This document shows positions 1 to 8,321 of a stretch of 10,883 nucleotides of DNA, piece by piece (positions within the stretch are counted from its first letter, which is position 1; each line of letters starts with the position of its first letter). A program made the position numbers and the translations under genes. Below the pieces are notes generated by a model that was given only the letters and a program-made list of their open reading frames with translations, was not told where the DNA came from and did no database searches. Where the stretch lies: the NCBI GenBank assembly GCA_025929455.1, contig JAICMB010000061.1:1-10883 (forward strand), read 5' to 3'. This DNA comes from Bryobacteraceae bacterium (GTDB taxonomy: Bacteria > Acidobacteriota > Terriglobia > Bryobacterales > Bryobacteraceae).

Positions 1-25
1 GAAGCGGTGCCCGTGGAGGCAATGA
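1..25 (+). CDS. nuoF: Probable 3' end of nuoF (partial)
   Basis: Only the last codons are inside the window. The frame starting at base 2 reads K-R-C-P-W-R-Q and ends at TGA 23-25, directly abutting the GTG start of nuoG. In E. coli-type operons the gene before nuoG is nuoF, the NADH- and FMN-binding subunit, whose C-terminus is also short and basic/aromatic. The identification therefore rests on gene order and on the tight stop/start junction, not on domain evidence. The other two frames stay open past the nuoG start, so they fit less well. Confidence 0.45.
15..19 (+). promoter_or_regulatory. Ribosome binding site of nuoG
   Basis: GGAGG lies 6 nt before the GTG at 26. It supports this GTG as the real start, rather than the out-of-frame ATG at 22 or an internal codon. 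Confidence 0.75.
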
Positions 26-2659
26 GTGGCGAAGGTTTTAATGGACGGCCGGGAATACGAGATGAACCCGGCGCAGAACCTTCTCCATGCATGTCTCTCG
101 CTGGGGTTCGATCTGCCGTACTTTTGCTGGCATCCCGCGATGGGGTCCGTAGGCGCATGCCGGCAGTGTGCGGTCAAGCAATTCAAGAACGCGCAAGACA
201 AGCAGGGCAAAATCGTCATGGCGTGCATGACACCGGTATCGGAGGGCGCGCTCATTTCCATCCGCGATCCGGAGGCGGTCAAGTTTCGCGCCGCCGTGAT
301 CGAGGGACTGATGCTCAATCATCCGCACGACTGCCCCGTGTGTGACGAGGGCGGCGAGTGCCATTTGCAGGACATGACCGTGATGACGGGGCATGACTAC
401 CGCCGGTATCGCTTCAATAAGCGCACCTTCCGCAATCAGGACCTCGGCCCGCTCGTAAATCACGAGATGAACCGCTGTATCCAGTGCTACCGTTGCGAGC
501 GCTTCTATCGCGAGTACGCCGGAGGGCGCGATTTTCATTCCTTTGTGCTGCGCGACCTTGTGTTTTTCGGGCGCCACGAAGACGGCACGCTGGAGAGCGA
601 ATTCGCCGGCAACCTTGTAGAAGTGTGCCCCACGGGTGTGTTCACGGACAAAACGCTGAAGCACCATTACACGCGCAAATGGGATTTGCGCATGGCGCCT
701 TCCGTCTGCGTGCACTGTAGCGTGGGGTGCAACATTTCCGCCGGCGAGCGCTACGGCATGCTGCGGCGCGTCGTCAACCGCTACAACGGCGAGGTGAACG
801 GGTATTTCCTGTGTGACCGCGGCCGATACGGCTATGAATTTGTAAACAGCGACCGGCGTATCCGCAGGGCAAGTATGCAGGGACGCGAGATCACGCCGGA
901 CGAAGCGAGAGCACAACTGACCGCAATGGCCGCGGCAGGCGCTATCGGAATCGGTTCTCCGCGGGCTTCGCTTGAATCGAATGTCGCGCTTCGCGAACTC
1001 GTGGGACCGGAGCAATTCTTCGCAGGAATGCCGGACAGTCAACTGAAATTGGCGAGATTGATCATCGATACGCTGCGTACGTCCCCCGCGCGCTCCCCGT
1101 CCTTGCGCGATATCGAGCATTCCGACGCGGTGCTGGTGCTCGGCGAGGATCTGATCAATGTCGCTCCGATGATGGGGCTGTCGGTGCGGCAATCCACGCG
1201 CCAGCAGCCGTTCAAGACAGCGGAAAAGTTGAACATTCCGCTGTGGATGGATCACGCGGTCCGCACCGCCGTGCAGGACGAGAAAGGGCCGCTGTTCATC
1301 GCGACCGTGAACGTGACGAAGCTCGACGATGCCGCGGTCGAAACTTATCGCGCCGCGCCCGACGATATTGCGCGGTTAGGATTCGCGGTCGCCCATGCAA
1401 TTGACGAGACCGCGCCCGCAGTTCCGGACCTGACGGATGACAGTGCGGCTCGCGCGGCGCGTATCGCTGAAGCGCTGGTCGCGGCAGAGCGGCCGCTGGT
1501 GATCGCGGGGCCGAGTTGCGGCAGTGAAGCTATCGTTCATGCAGCCGCGAACATTGCGCGGGCTCTGCATTCAAAAACGCAGCGCTTGCCGGGCCTCGCT
1601 TACACCATGCCCGAATGCAATGCGTTCGGCCTCGCGCTACTGACGGACCGGTCGCTCGATGCGGCATTCGATTACGTCCACAATCGCGACGTGACTGGCA
1701 TTATCGTCCTGGAAAACGACCTCTATCGAGCCGCGGCGCCCGATACCATCGACCAGTTGCTTTCAGGCCGGCGAGTCGCCGTGCTCGATCATGTCCTCAC
1801 CCCGACGGCGCAGCGTGCAGATGTCGTCGTGCCCGCAGCGACATATGCGGAGTCGGACGGGACGCTCATTAACTATGAGGGCCGCGCGCAGCGGTTCTAT
1901 CAAGTATTCGTGCCGGACGGCGACATTCTCGAGAGTTGGCGCTGGCTGGCTCCAGACGCCTGGGCCAACCTGGACGATGCGGTCGGCGCGGCGGCGGCCG
2001 CGGAACCGCTTCTCAGTGCTGTGGCCAGTGTTTCCCCGCCATCTGAGTTTCGGATCGCGGGATCCAAAATTCCGCGCGCACCGCATCGCTACAGTGGACG
2101 AACGGCCATCCTCGCGAACATCGACGTGAGCGAACCGAAGCCGCCGCAGGATCCCGATACGCCGCTTTCCTTCACGATGGAGGGTAGTCCGCGACAGCCG
2201 CCGTCCCCGCTGATCCCGTTCTTCTGGTCGCCGGGATGGAACTCCATTCAAGCTACGAACAAATACCAGAGCGAGATTGCCGGCGCACTGCGTGGCGGCG
2301 ACCCCGGCGTGCGGCTGATCGAACCTGCGCCGGAGCCGGAGGGTTCCTATAACACGGAGATTCCGGCCGCGTTTGTACCGCTCCAAGGCGAGTGGCTGCT
2401 GCTGCAGTTGCCGCACGCGTTCGGATCAGAGGAGTTGAGTTTGCTGGCGCCGGGCATCGCGCAATTAACTCCGGCTCCCTATATCGCTCTGAACGACGCC
2501 GATTTGCCGGCTGCGGGTTTGCGTCCGGGCGAGGAAGTGTTGGTGGCCGGAGTTCGTCTGCACATCAAAGTCGCGAGAGAAATGCCACGGGGCGTTGCGG
2601 GTTTATTCGGCGCCGTCCTGGGACTTCCAGCCTGGAGCCGGATCGAGAGGATACAATGA
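26..2659 (+). CDS. nuoG: NADH-quinone oxidoreductase subunit G
   Basis: Large FeS subunit of the peripheral arm of complex I. It carries electrons from the NADH-binding NuoF/E towards NuoI. The 877-aa product (E. coli NuoG is about 908 aa) resembles E. coli NuoG along its length. The N-terminal ferredoxin-like domain has C34, C45, C48 and C67 for the 2Fe-2S cluster N1b. H99, C103, C106 and C112 fit cluster N5, and C151, C154, C157 and C201 fit N4. C228, C231, C235 and C263 form the extra off-pathway cluster N7, at the same residue numbers as in E. coli. A molybdopterin-oxidoreductase-like domain follows (about 270-800), including the motif IGIGSPRAS near 304, then a C-terminal beta-domain. 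The start is GTG with a good GGAGG site. The stop TGA 2657-2659 overlaps the nuoH ATG, which implies translational coupling. Confidence 0.97.
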   Translation: MAKVLMDGREYEMNPAQNLLHACLSLGFDLPYFCWHPAMGSVGACRQCAVKQFKNAQDKQGKIVMACMTPVSEGALISIRDPEAVKFRAAVIEGLMLNHPHDCPVCDEGGECHLQDMTVMTGHDYRRYRFNKRTFRNQDLGPLVNHEMNRCIQCYRCERFYREYAGGRDFHSFVLRDLVFFGRHEDGTLESEFAGNLVEVCPTGVFTDKTLKHHYTRKWDLRMAPSVCVHCSVGCNISAGERYGMLRRVVNRYNGEVNGYFLCDRGRYGYEFVNSDRRIRRASMQGREITPDEARAQLTAMAAAGAIGIGSPRASLESNVALRELVGPEQFFAGMPDSQLKLARLIIDTLRTSPARSPSLRDIEHSDAVLVLGEDLINVAPMMGLSVRQSTRQQPFKTAEKLNIPLWMDHAVRTAVQDEKGPLFIATVNVTKLDDAAVETYRAAPDDIARLGFAVAHAIDETAPAVPDLTDDSAARAARIAEALVAAERPLVIAGPSCGSEAIVHAAANIARALHSKTQRLPGLAYTMPECNAFGLALLTDRSLDAAFDYVHNRDVTGIIVLENDLYRAAAPDTIDQLLSGRRVAVLDHVLTPTAQRADVVVPAATYAESDGTLINYEGRAQRFYQVFVPDGDILESWRWLAPDAWANLDDAVGAAAAAEPLLSAVASVSPPSEFRIAGSKIPRAPHRYSGRTAILANIDVSEPKPPQDPDTPLSFTMEGSPRQPPSPLIPFFWSPGWNSIQATNKYQSEIAGALRGGDPGVRLIEPAPEPEGSYNTEIPAAFVPLQGEWLLLQLPHAFGSEELSLLAPGIAQLTPAPYIALNDADLPAAGLRPGEEVLVAGVRLHIKVAREMPRGVAGLFGAVLGLPAWSRIERIQ

Positions 2660-3609
2660 CCAGCCCGTATCCGATCGCGAGCGTGGTCGGCATCATCATC
2701 GTCGCGCTTACGATTGCGGGCGGCCTGGTCTGGTACGAACGGCGCCTGCTCGCGCTATGGCAGGACCGCTACGGTCCCAACCGCGTCGGCCCCTTCGGTT
2801 TACTGCAGGTCGCGGCTGACGGTATCAAGATGTTCTTCAAAGAAGATTGGATCCCGCCGTTTGCCGATAAGGCCGTGTTCGTTTTGGCGCCGGCCATCAT
2901 CATGGTCACGGTGCTGCTCTCGTTTGCAGTAATTGCGATCGCTCCCGGCATTATCGTTGTGGATTCCGATATCGCGCTGCTGTTCTTCCTGGCGATGTCG
3001 TCGCTGGGAGTATACGGTGTCGTGCTCGCCGGTTGGTCCTCCGATGACAAGTACTCTCTCCTCGGGGCGATGCGGGCGGCAGCTCAGATGCTCAGCTACG
3101 AAGTGTTCATGGGTCTGTCCCTGATGGGCGTGGTGATGCTCGCCGGATCATTCAGCCTGTCGCGAATTGTGGAAGCGCAAGCAGGGCTGTGGTTTATTGT
3201 GCCTCAGTTCCTCGGCTTTGTATTGTTCCTGATCGCGGGAATCGCCGAAACCCGGCGACTGCCGTTCGATCTTCCGGAAGCCGAGAGCGAACTCGTCGCC
3301 GGCTTTCATTCTGAATACTCGGGAATGAAATTCGGCATGTTTTTCGTAGGCGAGTATTTAGGGATCACGCTGATCGCATCCATGACAACGGTGCTCTTTC
3401 TGGGCGGCTGGCGCGGGCCGCTGTTGCCCCCGATCGTATGGTTCCTGATCAAGGTGTTCGCCATCATTTCATTCTTCATCCTGCTGCGGGCCGCACTGCC
3501 GCGGCCGCGCTTCGATCAACTGATGGCACTCGGCTGGAAAGTTATGCTTCCGCTCGCTCTGGCAAACCTGATTGTCACCGGCGCGGTAGTGCTCGCGAGG
3601 AACTCATGA
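2656..3609 (+). CDS. nuoH: NADH-quinone oxidoreductase subunit H
   Basis: Membrane subunit (ND1 homologue) that forms much of the quinone-binding chamber and links the peripheral and membrane arms. The product is 317 aa (E. coli 325), with about eight hydrophobic segments. Diagnostic motifs are the ERR at 28-30, [10 protein letters not shown] at 37-46, KMFFKEDW around 58-65, and a charged loop at about 197-226 containing [20 protein letters not shown]. That loop is richer in Glu/Asp than the E. coli loop and looks closer to the widespread ND1 consensus. The chosen start is ATG 2656, in an ATGA overlap with the nuoG stop and 5 nt after GAGAGG. The same frame is open further upstream, but that part is antisense-like filler within nuoG. 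The stop TGA 3607-3609 overlaps the nuoI start. Confidence 0.97.
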   Translation: MTSPYPIASVVGIIIVALTIAGGLVWYERRLLALWQDRYGPNRVGPFGLLQVAADGIKMFFKEDWIPPFADKAVFVLAPAIIMVTVLLSFAVIAIAPGIIVVDSDIALLFFLAMSSLGVYGVVLAGWSSDDKYSLLGAMRAAAQMLSYEVFMGLSLMGVVMLAGSFSLSRIVEAQAGLWFIVPQFLGFVLFLIAGIAETRRLPFDLPEAESELVAGFHSEYSGMKFGMFFVGEYLGITLIASMTTVLFLGGWRGPLLPPIVWFLIKVFAIISFFILLRAALPRPRFDQLMALGWKVMLPLALANLIVTGAVVLARNS

Positions 3610-4121
3610 TCAGCATTTTGAAATCGCTCTGGCTGGTGTTTCTGCACGCCTTCCACCGCCGCGTCACAGTGCAGTATCCGGAGAAGAAAGCGTACCTGGC
3701 GCCACGCTACCGCGGCCGGATCATTTTGTCGCGCGATCCCGACGGCGGCGAGCGCTGTGTGGCCTGTTATCTGTGCGCCATCGCATGTCCCGTAGACTGC
3801 ATCGCGCTGCAGGCCACCGAGGACGAACACGGCCGCAGGTACCCCGAGTTCTTTCGCATCAACTTCTCGCGCTGTATTTTTTGCGGCTTCTGCGAGGAGG
3901 CCTGCCCGACGTATGCCATTCAACTGACACCCGACTTCGAGATGTCCGAATACAAGCGCCAGAACATGGTCTACGAAAAAGAAGACCTGCTGATCAGCGG
4001 ACCCGGCAAGTATCCCGATTATAATTTCTGGCGAGTTGCGGGTGTCCGGATTGGGGGAAAGGAGAAAGGTGAGGCCGAACGCGAAGCCGCTCCGACGGAC
4101 ATCCGCCGCCTTCTGCCCTGA
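3606..4121 (+). CDS. nuoI: NADH-quinone oxidoreductase subunit I
   Basis: Ferredoxin-like subunit carrying the tetranuclear clusters N6a and N6b. These relay electrons from NuoG to NuoB/N2 next to the quinone site. The product is 171 aa (E. coli 180). The N-terminus (about 1-25) is amphipathic. Two classic motifs follow: C51-x2-C54-x2-C57-x3-C61-P and C90-x2-C93-x2-C96-x3-C100-P. C65 is an additional cysteine. The C-terminal half ([19 protein letters not shown] and the final RRLLP) closely matches the E. coli protein. The start is ATG 3606, in an ATGA overlap with nuoH, with GAGG 5 nt upstream. An in-frame extension back to 3438 lies inside nuoH and is not real. Confidence 0.97.
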   Translation: MISILKSLWLVFLHAFHRRVTVQYPEKKAYLAPRYRGRIILSRDPDGGERCVACYLCAIACPVDCIALQATEDEHGRRYPEFFRINFSRCIFCGFCEEACPTYAIQLTPDFEMSEYKRQNMVYEKEDLLISGPGKYPDYNFWRVAGVRIGGKEKGEAEREAAPTDIRRLLP

Positions 4122-4129
4122 GTCTGGTT

Positions 4130-4717
4130 ATGCACACGGCATTCTACATCGCAGCCGTGATCGCGGTACTTACGACGTTGCTCACCATCACGCGGCGCAA
4201 CGCCGTGCATGCGCTCCTCTACCTTATCCTGTCGCTTCTAGCGGTAGCGGTAGTTTTCTATATGATTGGCGCACCATTCATAGCGGCGCTCGAGGTCATC
4301 ATATATGCCGGCGCGATCATGGTCCTTTTCATATTTGTGGTCATGATGCTGAATCTCGGCAAAGAAGCCGCGAAGGAGGAAGCGCACTGGCTTACGCCTG
4401 GCATATGGATCGGCCCAGTCATCATTTCCGCGGTTCTCATCGGCGAGCTGGCGTTCATCGCTTCGCATGGCGGCGGCGCCGCAGGCACCCCGATCGGACC
4501 GCGTGAAACGGGCATTGCGCTTTTCGGACCTTATCTGATCGGCGTGGAACTGGCTTCGTTTTTGCTAATGGCAGGATTGGTCGGAGCCTATCATCTTGGT
4601 GTTCGCACCCCGGAGAGAAGGGAGGCAGCAACTGGAACCAATATCCATGAACGAACTGCTGTCGCTGGCGGCAGTACTGTTCGCGTTGGGACTGGCAGGT
4701 CTTCTGGCGCGCCGTAA
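4130..4717 (+). CDS. nuoJ: NADH-quinone oxidoreductase subunit J, aberrant 3' end
   Basis: Antiporter-adjacent membrane subunit (ND6 homologue) of complex I. The open frame gives 195 aa (E. coli 184), with five hydrophobic segments in the first ~160 residues. The conserved third helix reads [20 protein letters not shown], with E55, Y59 and the pi-bulge G61 at the same numbers as in E. coli. Up to about residue 157 ([13 protein letters not shown]) the similarity is clear. The last ~25 residues are Ser/Gly/Thr-rich and are coded out of frame inside nuoK, giving a 71-nt overlap. In another frame TGA 4648-4650 overlaps the nuoK ATG, as in the ATGA junctions elsewhere in this operon, so a 1-nt indel in the tail is suspected. 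The gene begins 8 nt after nuoI with only a weak GAG as ribosome site. Confidence 0.93.
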   Translation: MHTAFYIAAVIAVLTTLLTITRRNAVHALLYLILSLLAVAVVFYMIGAPFIAALEVIIYAGAIMVLFIFVVMMLNLGKEAAKEEAHWLTPGIWIGPVIISAVLIGELAFIASHGGGAAGTPIGPRETGIALFGPYLIGVELASFLLMAGLVGAYHLGVRTPERREAATGTNIHERTAVAGGSTVRVGTGRSSGAP

Positions 4718-4940
4718 CGTCTTGTTTATCCTGATGTCGCTCGAAGTTATGCTGAATGCCGCCGGCCTAGCCTTCGTGGCGGCAGGCCAGCGCTGGCACC
4801 AGGCCGACGGGCAAGTAGTGTTCCTGTTCATATTGGCGATGGCCGCGGCAGAAGTGTCGATAGGCCTCGCCCTGGTGCTACGGCTCTATCATCAAAACCA
4901 CTCGCTTGACGCGGACGCCGCCAGCCGCATGCGGGGCTGA
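4647..4940 (+). CDS. nuoK: NADH-quinone oxidoreductase subunit K
   Basis: Small membrane subunit (ND4L homologue) that forms part of the proton path next to NuoN and NuoJ. The product is 97 aa (E. coli 100), with three transmembrane segments. The two buried glutamates of the family are present as E33 ([10 protein letters not shown]) and E69 ([11 protein letters not shown]), matching E. coli E36 and E72. The protein ends in SRMRG, where E. coli has SEMRG. The start chosen is ATG 4647, which gives a length and N-terminus like the family. The upstream in-frame ATG at 4596 would add 17 charged residues. The ribosome site is weak (TGGA, 10 nt upstream), so coupling to nuoJ translation is likely. 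The stop is 1 nt from nuoL. Confidence 0.96.
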   Translation: MNELLSLAAVLFALGLAGLLARRNVLFILMSLEVMLNAAGLAFVAAGQRWHQADGQVVFLFILAMAAAEVSIGLALVLRLYHQNHSLDADAASRMRG

Positions 4941-4941
4941 G

Positions 4942-6810
4942 ATGCTGAACGCACTTTGGTTAATACCCGCTATCCCGTTCGCCAGCGCGGCGCTGCTGGC
5001 GATCTTGGGCCCGCGGTTCTCTAATCGGGCCGTTGCCCTGGTCGGTTGCGGAGCGGTGCTGGCATCAGCCGTGCTAGCAGTGCTCATCCTTGTCAATTTT
5101 GGCTCGTCACCGCCGGCGGGCGGCGCGTATACACAGGTCCTATGGACGTGGATTGACGTCGACGGTTTTACGCCGCGCATCGCGCTGTACCTGGACGCGC
5201 TCTCCGCGATCATGGTGGCAGTCGTTGCCTTTGTCAGCTTTCTGATTCACTGGTACTCCGCCGAATTCATGAGCGACGACGACGGCTACAGCCGCTTTTT
5301 CGCATACATGAATCTCTTCGTCGCGTCGATGATCACGCTCCTGCTTGGCGACAACCTGCTGCTGCTTTATCTCGGATGGGAAGGCGTCGGGCTGTGCAGT
5401 TATCTGTTGATCGGCTTCTGGTACCGGGACCCCGTGAACGGCCGCGCCGCGCGGAAGGCCTTCATTGTTACGCGTGTCGGCGATACGGCCATGGTGATCG
5501 GTTTGTTTTTGCTGTTCTACAGCCTCGGGACGCTCGATATCCAGCAACTCATGGCGCGAGCGTCCACGTCCTGGGCGGGTCATCCAGCAATGGCGACCGC
5601 GGCCGCCCTGTTGCTGCTAGGCGGTGCGGTGGGCAAGTCGGCTCAACTTCCGCTGCAAACCTGGTTGCCGGATGCGATGGCCGGGCCGACGCCGACCAGC
5701 GCGCTCATTCACGCCGCCACCATGGTTACGGCGGGCGTGTATCTAATCGCTCGTACACACACTCTCTATTCGCTTTCGCCCGCGGGCCAGACCGCCGTCG
5801 CGATTGTGGGCGCAGCGACGCTGTTGTTTGCGGGATTCAGCGCGCTCACACAGTCCGACATTAAGCGCGTGCTTGCATATTCGACAGTGAGTCAGATCGG
5901 TTATATGTTTCTTGCGCTGGGAGTGGGCGCATGGACCGCGGCCATCTTCCACTTCATGACACATGCGTTCTTCAAGGCTCTTCTATTCCTGGCGGCCGGT
6001 ATTGTCATCAACGCACTCCATCACGAGCACAATATCTTCAAAATGGGCGGGCTCCGGCGCGATCTGCCGGTTGCCTTCTGGACATTTCTTGCAGGCGCGT
6101 GCGCCCTCGCCGGACTGCCATTCATTACAGCCGGATACTTCAGTAAAGATTTGATCATCTGGGGTGCTCTAAGCGCGGCAAACGGCAGCCCGGGGTTCTT
6201 CGTCGCGGCGCTTGTGGGTGTGGTGCTCACGAGCCTTTATACGTTCCGTTTGATTTTTCTCGTCTTTTTCGGAGACACGAAAACTCATGTCAGCCGGTGG
6301 CCGGGGTTGGCGATGACCATACCGGTAGTTATTCTGGCCGTATTTTCGATCGGTGCGGGCTATTTCAAGGCCGGCTTCACCGGCTTTCTGCAAACGGCAC
6401 TGCCACCGACCGTCGAGGCTCACACCACTGGTCTGACGGAGGCGGTCTCGTCGGGACTCGCCGGAGCGGCCTTCGCGATCGGGCTGTTCTTTGCGTGGCT
6501 TTTTTTTCAATACCGCCGCGGGTGGGCAGATGCGCTGGGGCGTAGTTCCGCAGGACGCCTGCTGCATGATTTCTGGTTTGCGGACTGGGGCATGGACTGG
6601 CTGTACGATCGCCTTTTCGTGCGGCCCGTGATGTGGGCCGCACACGTGAATCGGGATGACGTGGTCGATCTTGTCTATGACGGCGCAGCGTTGCTTACGC
6701 GCGCCAGTTATCGTGCGCTCAGCATAACCGAAACCGGGCGAGTGCGCTGGTACGCGGCCGGCATCGCGGCCGGGTCCATCGTTTTCGTGATCATCGTTTT
6801 GTTCACATGA
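4942..6810 (+). CDS. nuoL: NADH-quinone oxidoreductase subunit L
   Basis: Distal antiporter-like proton-pumping subunit (ND5 homologue) with the lateral helix along the membrane arm. The product is 622 aa (E. coli 613), with many hydrophobic helices. The pump residues are all present: E147 in the GWEGVG motif, K232 in GGAVGKSAQLPL, H257 in ALIHAATM, H337 and H341 and K345 in IFHFMTHAFFKALLF, and K402-D403 in FSKD. They correspond to E. coli E144, K229, H254, H334, H338, K342 and K399-D400. The C-terminal part (about 500-622) contains the amphipathic traverse helix and a last membrane anchor. The start is ATG 4942, after a GGGG stretch. An in-frame ATG at 4906 would overlap nuoK and add 12 polar residues. 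The TGA 6808-6810 overlaps the nuoM ATG. Confidence 0.97.
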   Translation: MLNALWLIPAIPFASAALLAILGPRFSNRAVALVGCGAVLASAVLAVLILVNFGSSPPAGGAYTQVLWTWIDVDGFTPRIALYLDALSAIMVAVVAFVSFLIHWYSAEFMSDDDGYSRFFAYMNLFVASMITLLLGDNLLLLYLGWEGVGLCSYLLIGFWYRDPVNGRAARKAFIVTRVGDTAMVIGLFLLFYSLGTLDIQQLMARASTSWAGHPAMATAAALLLLGGAVGKSAQLPLQTWLPDAMAGPTPTSALIHAATMVTAGVYLIARTHTLYSLSPAGQTAVAIVGAATLLFAGFSALTQSDIKRVLAYSTVSQIGYMFLALGVGAWTAAIFHFMTHAFFKALLFLAAGIVINALHHEHNIFKMGGLRRDLPVAFWTFLAGACALAGLPFITAGYFSKDLIIWGALSAANGSPGFFVAALVGVVLTSLYTFRLIFLVFFGDTKTHVSRWPGLAMTIPVVILAVFSIGAGYFKAGFTGFLQTALPPTVEAHTTGLTEAVSSGLAGAAFAIGLFFAWLFFQYRRGWADALGRSSAGRLLHDFWFADWGMDWLYDRLFVRPVMWAAHVNRDDVVDLVYDGAALLTRASYRALSITETGRVRWYAAGIAAGSIVFVIIVLFT

Positions 6811-8321
6811 TTCTGCTCTGGTTGCTCGGCATTCTTATCGTCGCGGGCCTGCTCGCAGCCGTCGCGGCCCGCTGGAGTTCCGCTGCGGCGCGATGGATTT
6901 CACTCGCCGCCGTTTCCGCCGATTTCATCATCGGGCTGATCGTCTGGATAGCAAGCGCCGGACGCGTCAGTATCACGGCGCAGGGCGCCTGGCTCGAACA
7001 GGTCGATTACGTTTGGACGGCCGAGTTTGGCATTCACTTCCATCTCGCGATGGATGGACTCAGCTTACTGCTGCTCATGCTGACGTTCTTCCTCGGCATC
7101 ATGTCGGTCTTGTGTTCCTGGCGTGAAATCCAGAGGAGCGTGGGATTTTTTCACCTGAACTTGATGTGGATTCTCGCCGGCATTACCGGTGTGTTTCTAG
7201 CCGTCGATCTGTTCCTGTTCTACTTCGCCTGGGAACTCATGCTGGTGCCGATGTATTTTCTCATCGCACTGTGGGGGCATGAGCACCGCATCTACGCCGC
7301 GGTGAAGTTCTTCCTCTTCACGCAGTTGAGCGGCCTGTTGATGCTCATCGCCATTCTGGCGCTCTATTTCGCCCACCACGCCGCGACCGGCATCTACACA
7401 TTTCAGTATGCGGACCTGTTAAGCACGCCGCTAGGACCCGTATCCGCGATGTGGATGATGCTCGGCTTCTTCATCGCGTTCGCGGTAAAGCTGCCGGTCT
7501 TTCCGCTGCATACCTGGCTGCCCGACGCGCACACCGAAGCGCCTACGGCCGGCAGCGTGATTCTCGCCGGTCTGCTGCTCAAGACGGGCGCGTACGGCAT
7601 GCTGCGGTTTGTCGTGCCGCTGTTTCCCGGCGCCGCGCACGATTTCGCGCCCGTGGCTTGGACACTTGGCGTAATCGGCATTGTTTACGGCGCCATCATG
7701 GCGTTGGGTCAGAACGACCTCAAGCGTCTCGTCGCATATACGAGTGTGAGTCACCTGGGGTTTGTATTGCTCGGTATTTTCGTGTGGAACAGTCTGGCGC
7801 TGCAAGGCGCGGTCATTACGATGATTTGTCACGGCGTCAGCACAGGCGCGTTGTTTATCATCGTCGGCGCGTTGCAGGAACGCATACACACGCGTCGCAT
7901 GGATCGCATGGGTGGACTATGGGACATCGTCCCGAGACTGAGCGGCAGTGGTCTGTTCTTTGCTCTCGCTTCACTTGGATTGCCCGGTATGGGTGACTTC
8001 GTAGGCGAGTTCCTGGTTATGCTGGGGACTTATCGCGTAAGCATCGTCGCGACGGCGATTTCCGCTGTAGGCGTACTCGCGGCCACGTTCTACGCGTTGC
8101 AACTGGTGCAGCGCGCATTCCACGGTCCGGAAACGCATGGTTGGCACATTCGCGATCTGGGATGGCGCGAGGGCGCCATCTTAGCGTCAATGATGGCTAC
8201 ACTTTTGTGGCTTGGTATCTACCCCAAACCGGTGCTGGACACATTTGCGCCAGCGCTGGACCACCTGAATCCATACATGGCTGCGCCGATGACGGCGCGG
8301 AACAGACATGCGAGCCGCTGA
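6807..8321 (+). CDS. nuoM: NADH-quinone oxidoreductase subunit M
   Basis: Middle antiporter-like proton-pumping subunit (ND4 homologue). The product is 504 aa (E. coli 509), with about 14 transmembrane segments. The conserved residues are E143 (FAWELMLVPMYF), K228 (FAVKLPVFPLHTWLPDAHTEAP), K259 (GLLLKTGAYG), H342 (ICHGVSTGALF) and the terminal-channel E401 (GDFVGEFLVML). These match E. coli E144, K234, K265, H348 and E407. The GQNDLKRLVAYTSVSHLGF segment is also typical. The start is ATG 6807 in an ATGA overlap with nuoL. No Shine-Dalgarno is visible before it, so translation probably relies on coupling. The 3' end overlaps nuoN by 14 nt. Confidence 0.97.
   Translation: MILLWLLGILIVAGLLAAVAARWSSAAARWISLAAVSADFIIGLIVWIASAGRVSITAQGAWLEQVDYVWTAEFGIHFHLAMDGLSLLLLMLTFFLGIMSVLCSWREIQRSVGFFHLNLMWILAGITGVFLAVDLFLFYFAWELMLVPMYFLIALWGHEHRIYAAVKFFLFTQLSGLLMLIAILALYFAHHAATGIYTFQYADLLSTPLGPVSAMWMMLGFFIAFAVKLPVFPLHTWLPDAHTEAPTAGSVILAGLLLKTGAYGMLRFVVPLFPGAAHDFAPVAWTLGVIGIVYGAIMALGQNDLKRLVAYTSVSHLGFVLLGIFVWNSLALQGAVITMICHGVSTGALFIIVGALQERIHTRRMDRMGGLWDIVPRLSGSGLFFALASLGLPGMGDFVGEFLVMLGTYRVSIVATAISAVGVLAATFYALQLVQRAFHGPETHGWHIRDLGWREGAILASMMATLLWLGIYPKPVLDTFAPALDHLNPYMAAPMTARNRHASR

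Noticed and set aside
38..1255. 405-aa minus-strand ORF
   Set aside because: It lies fully antisense to nuoG and has no recognisable domain; it is a shadow typical of GC-rich coding DNA.
2392..3609. N-terminally extended nuoH frame
   Set aside because: The extension overlaps nuoG and has no resemblance to NuoH. ATG 2656 has a good ribosome site and gives the family length.
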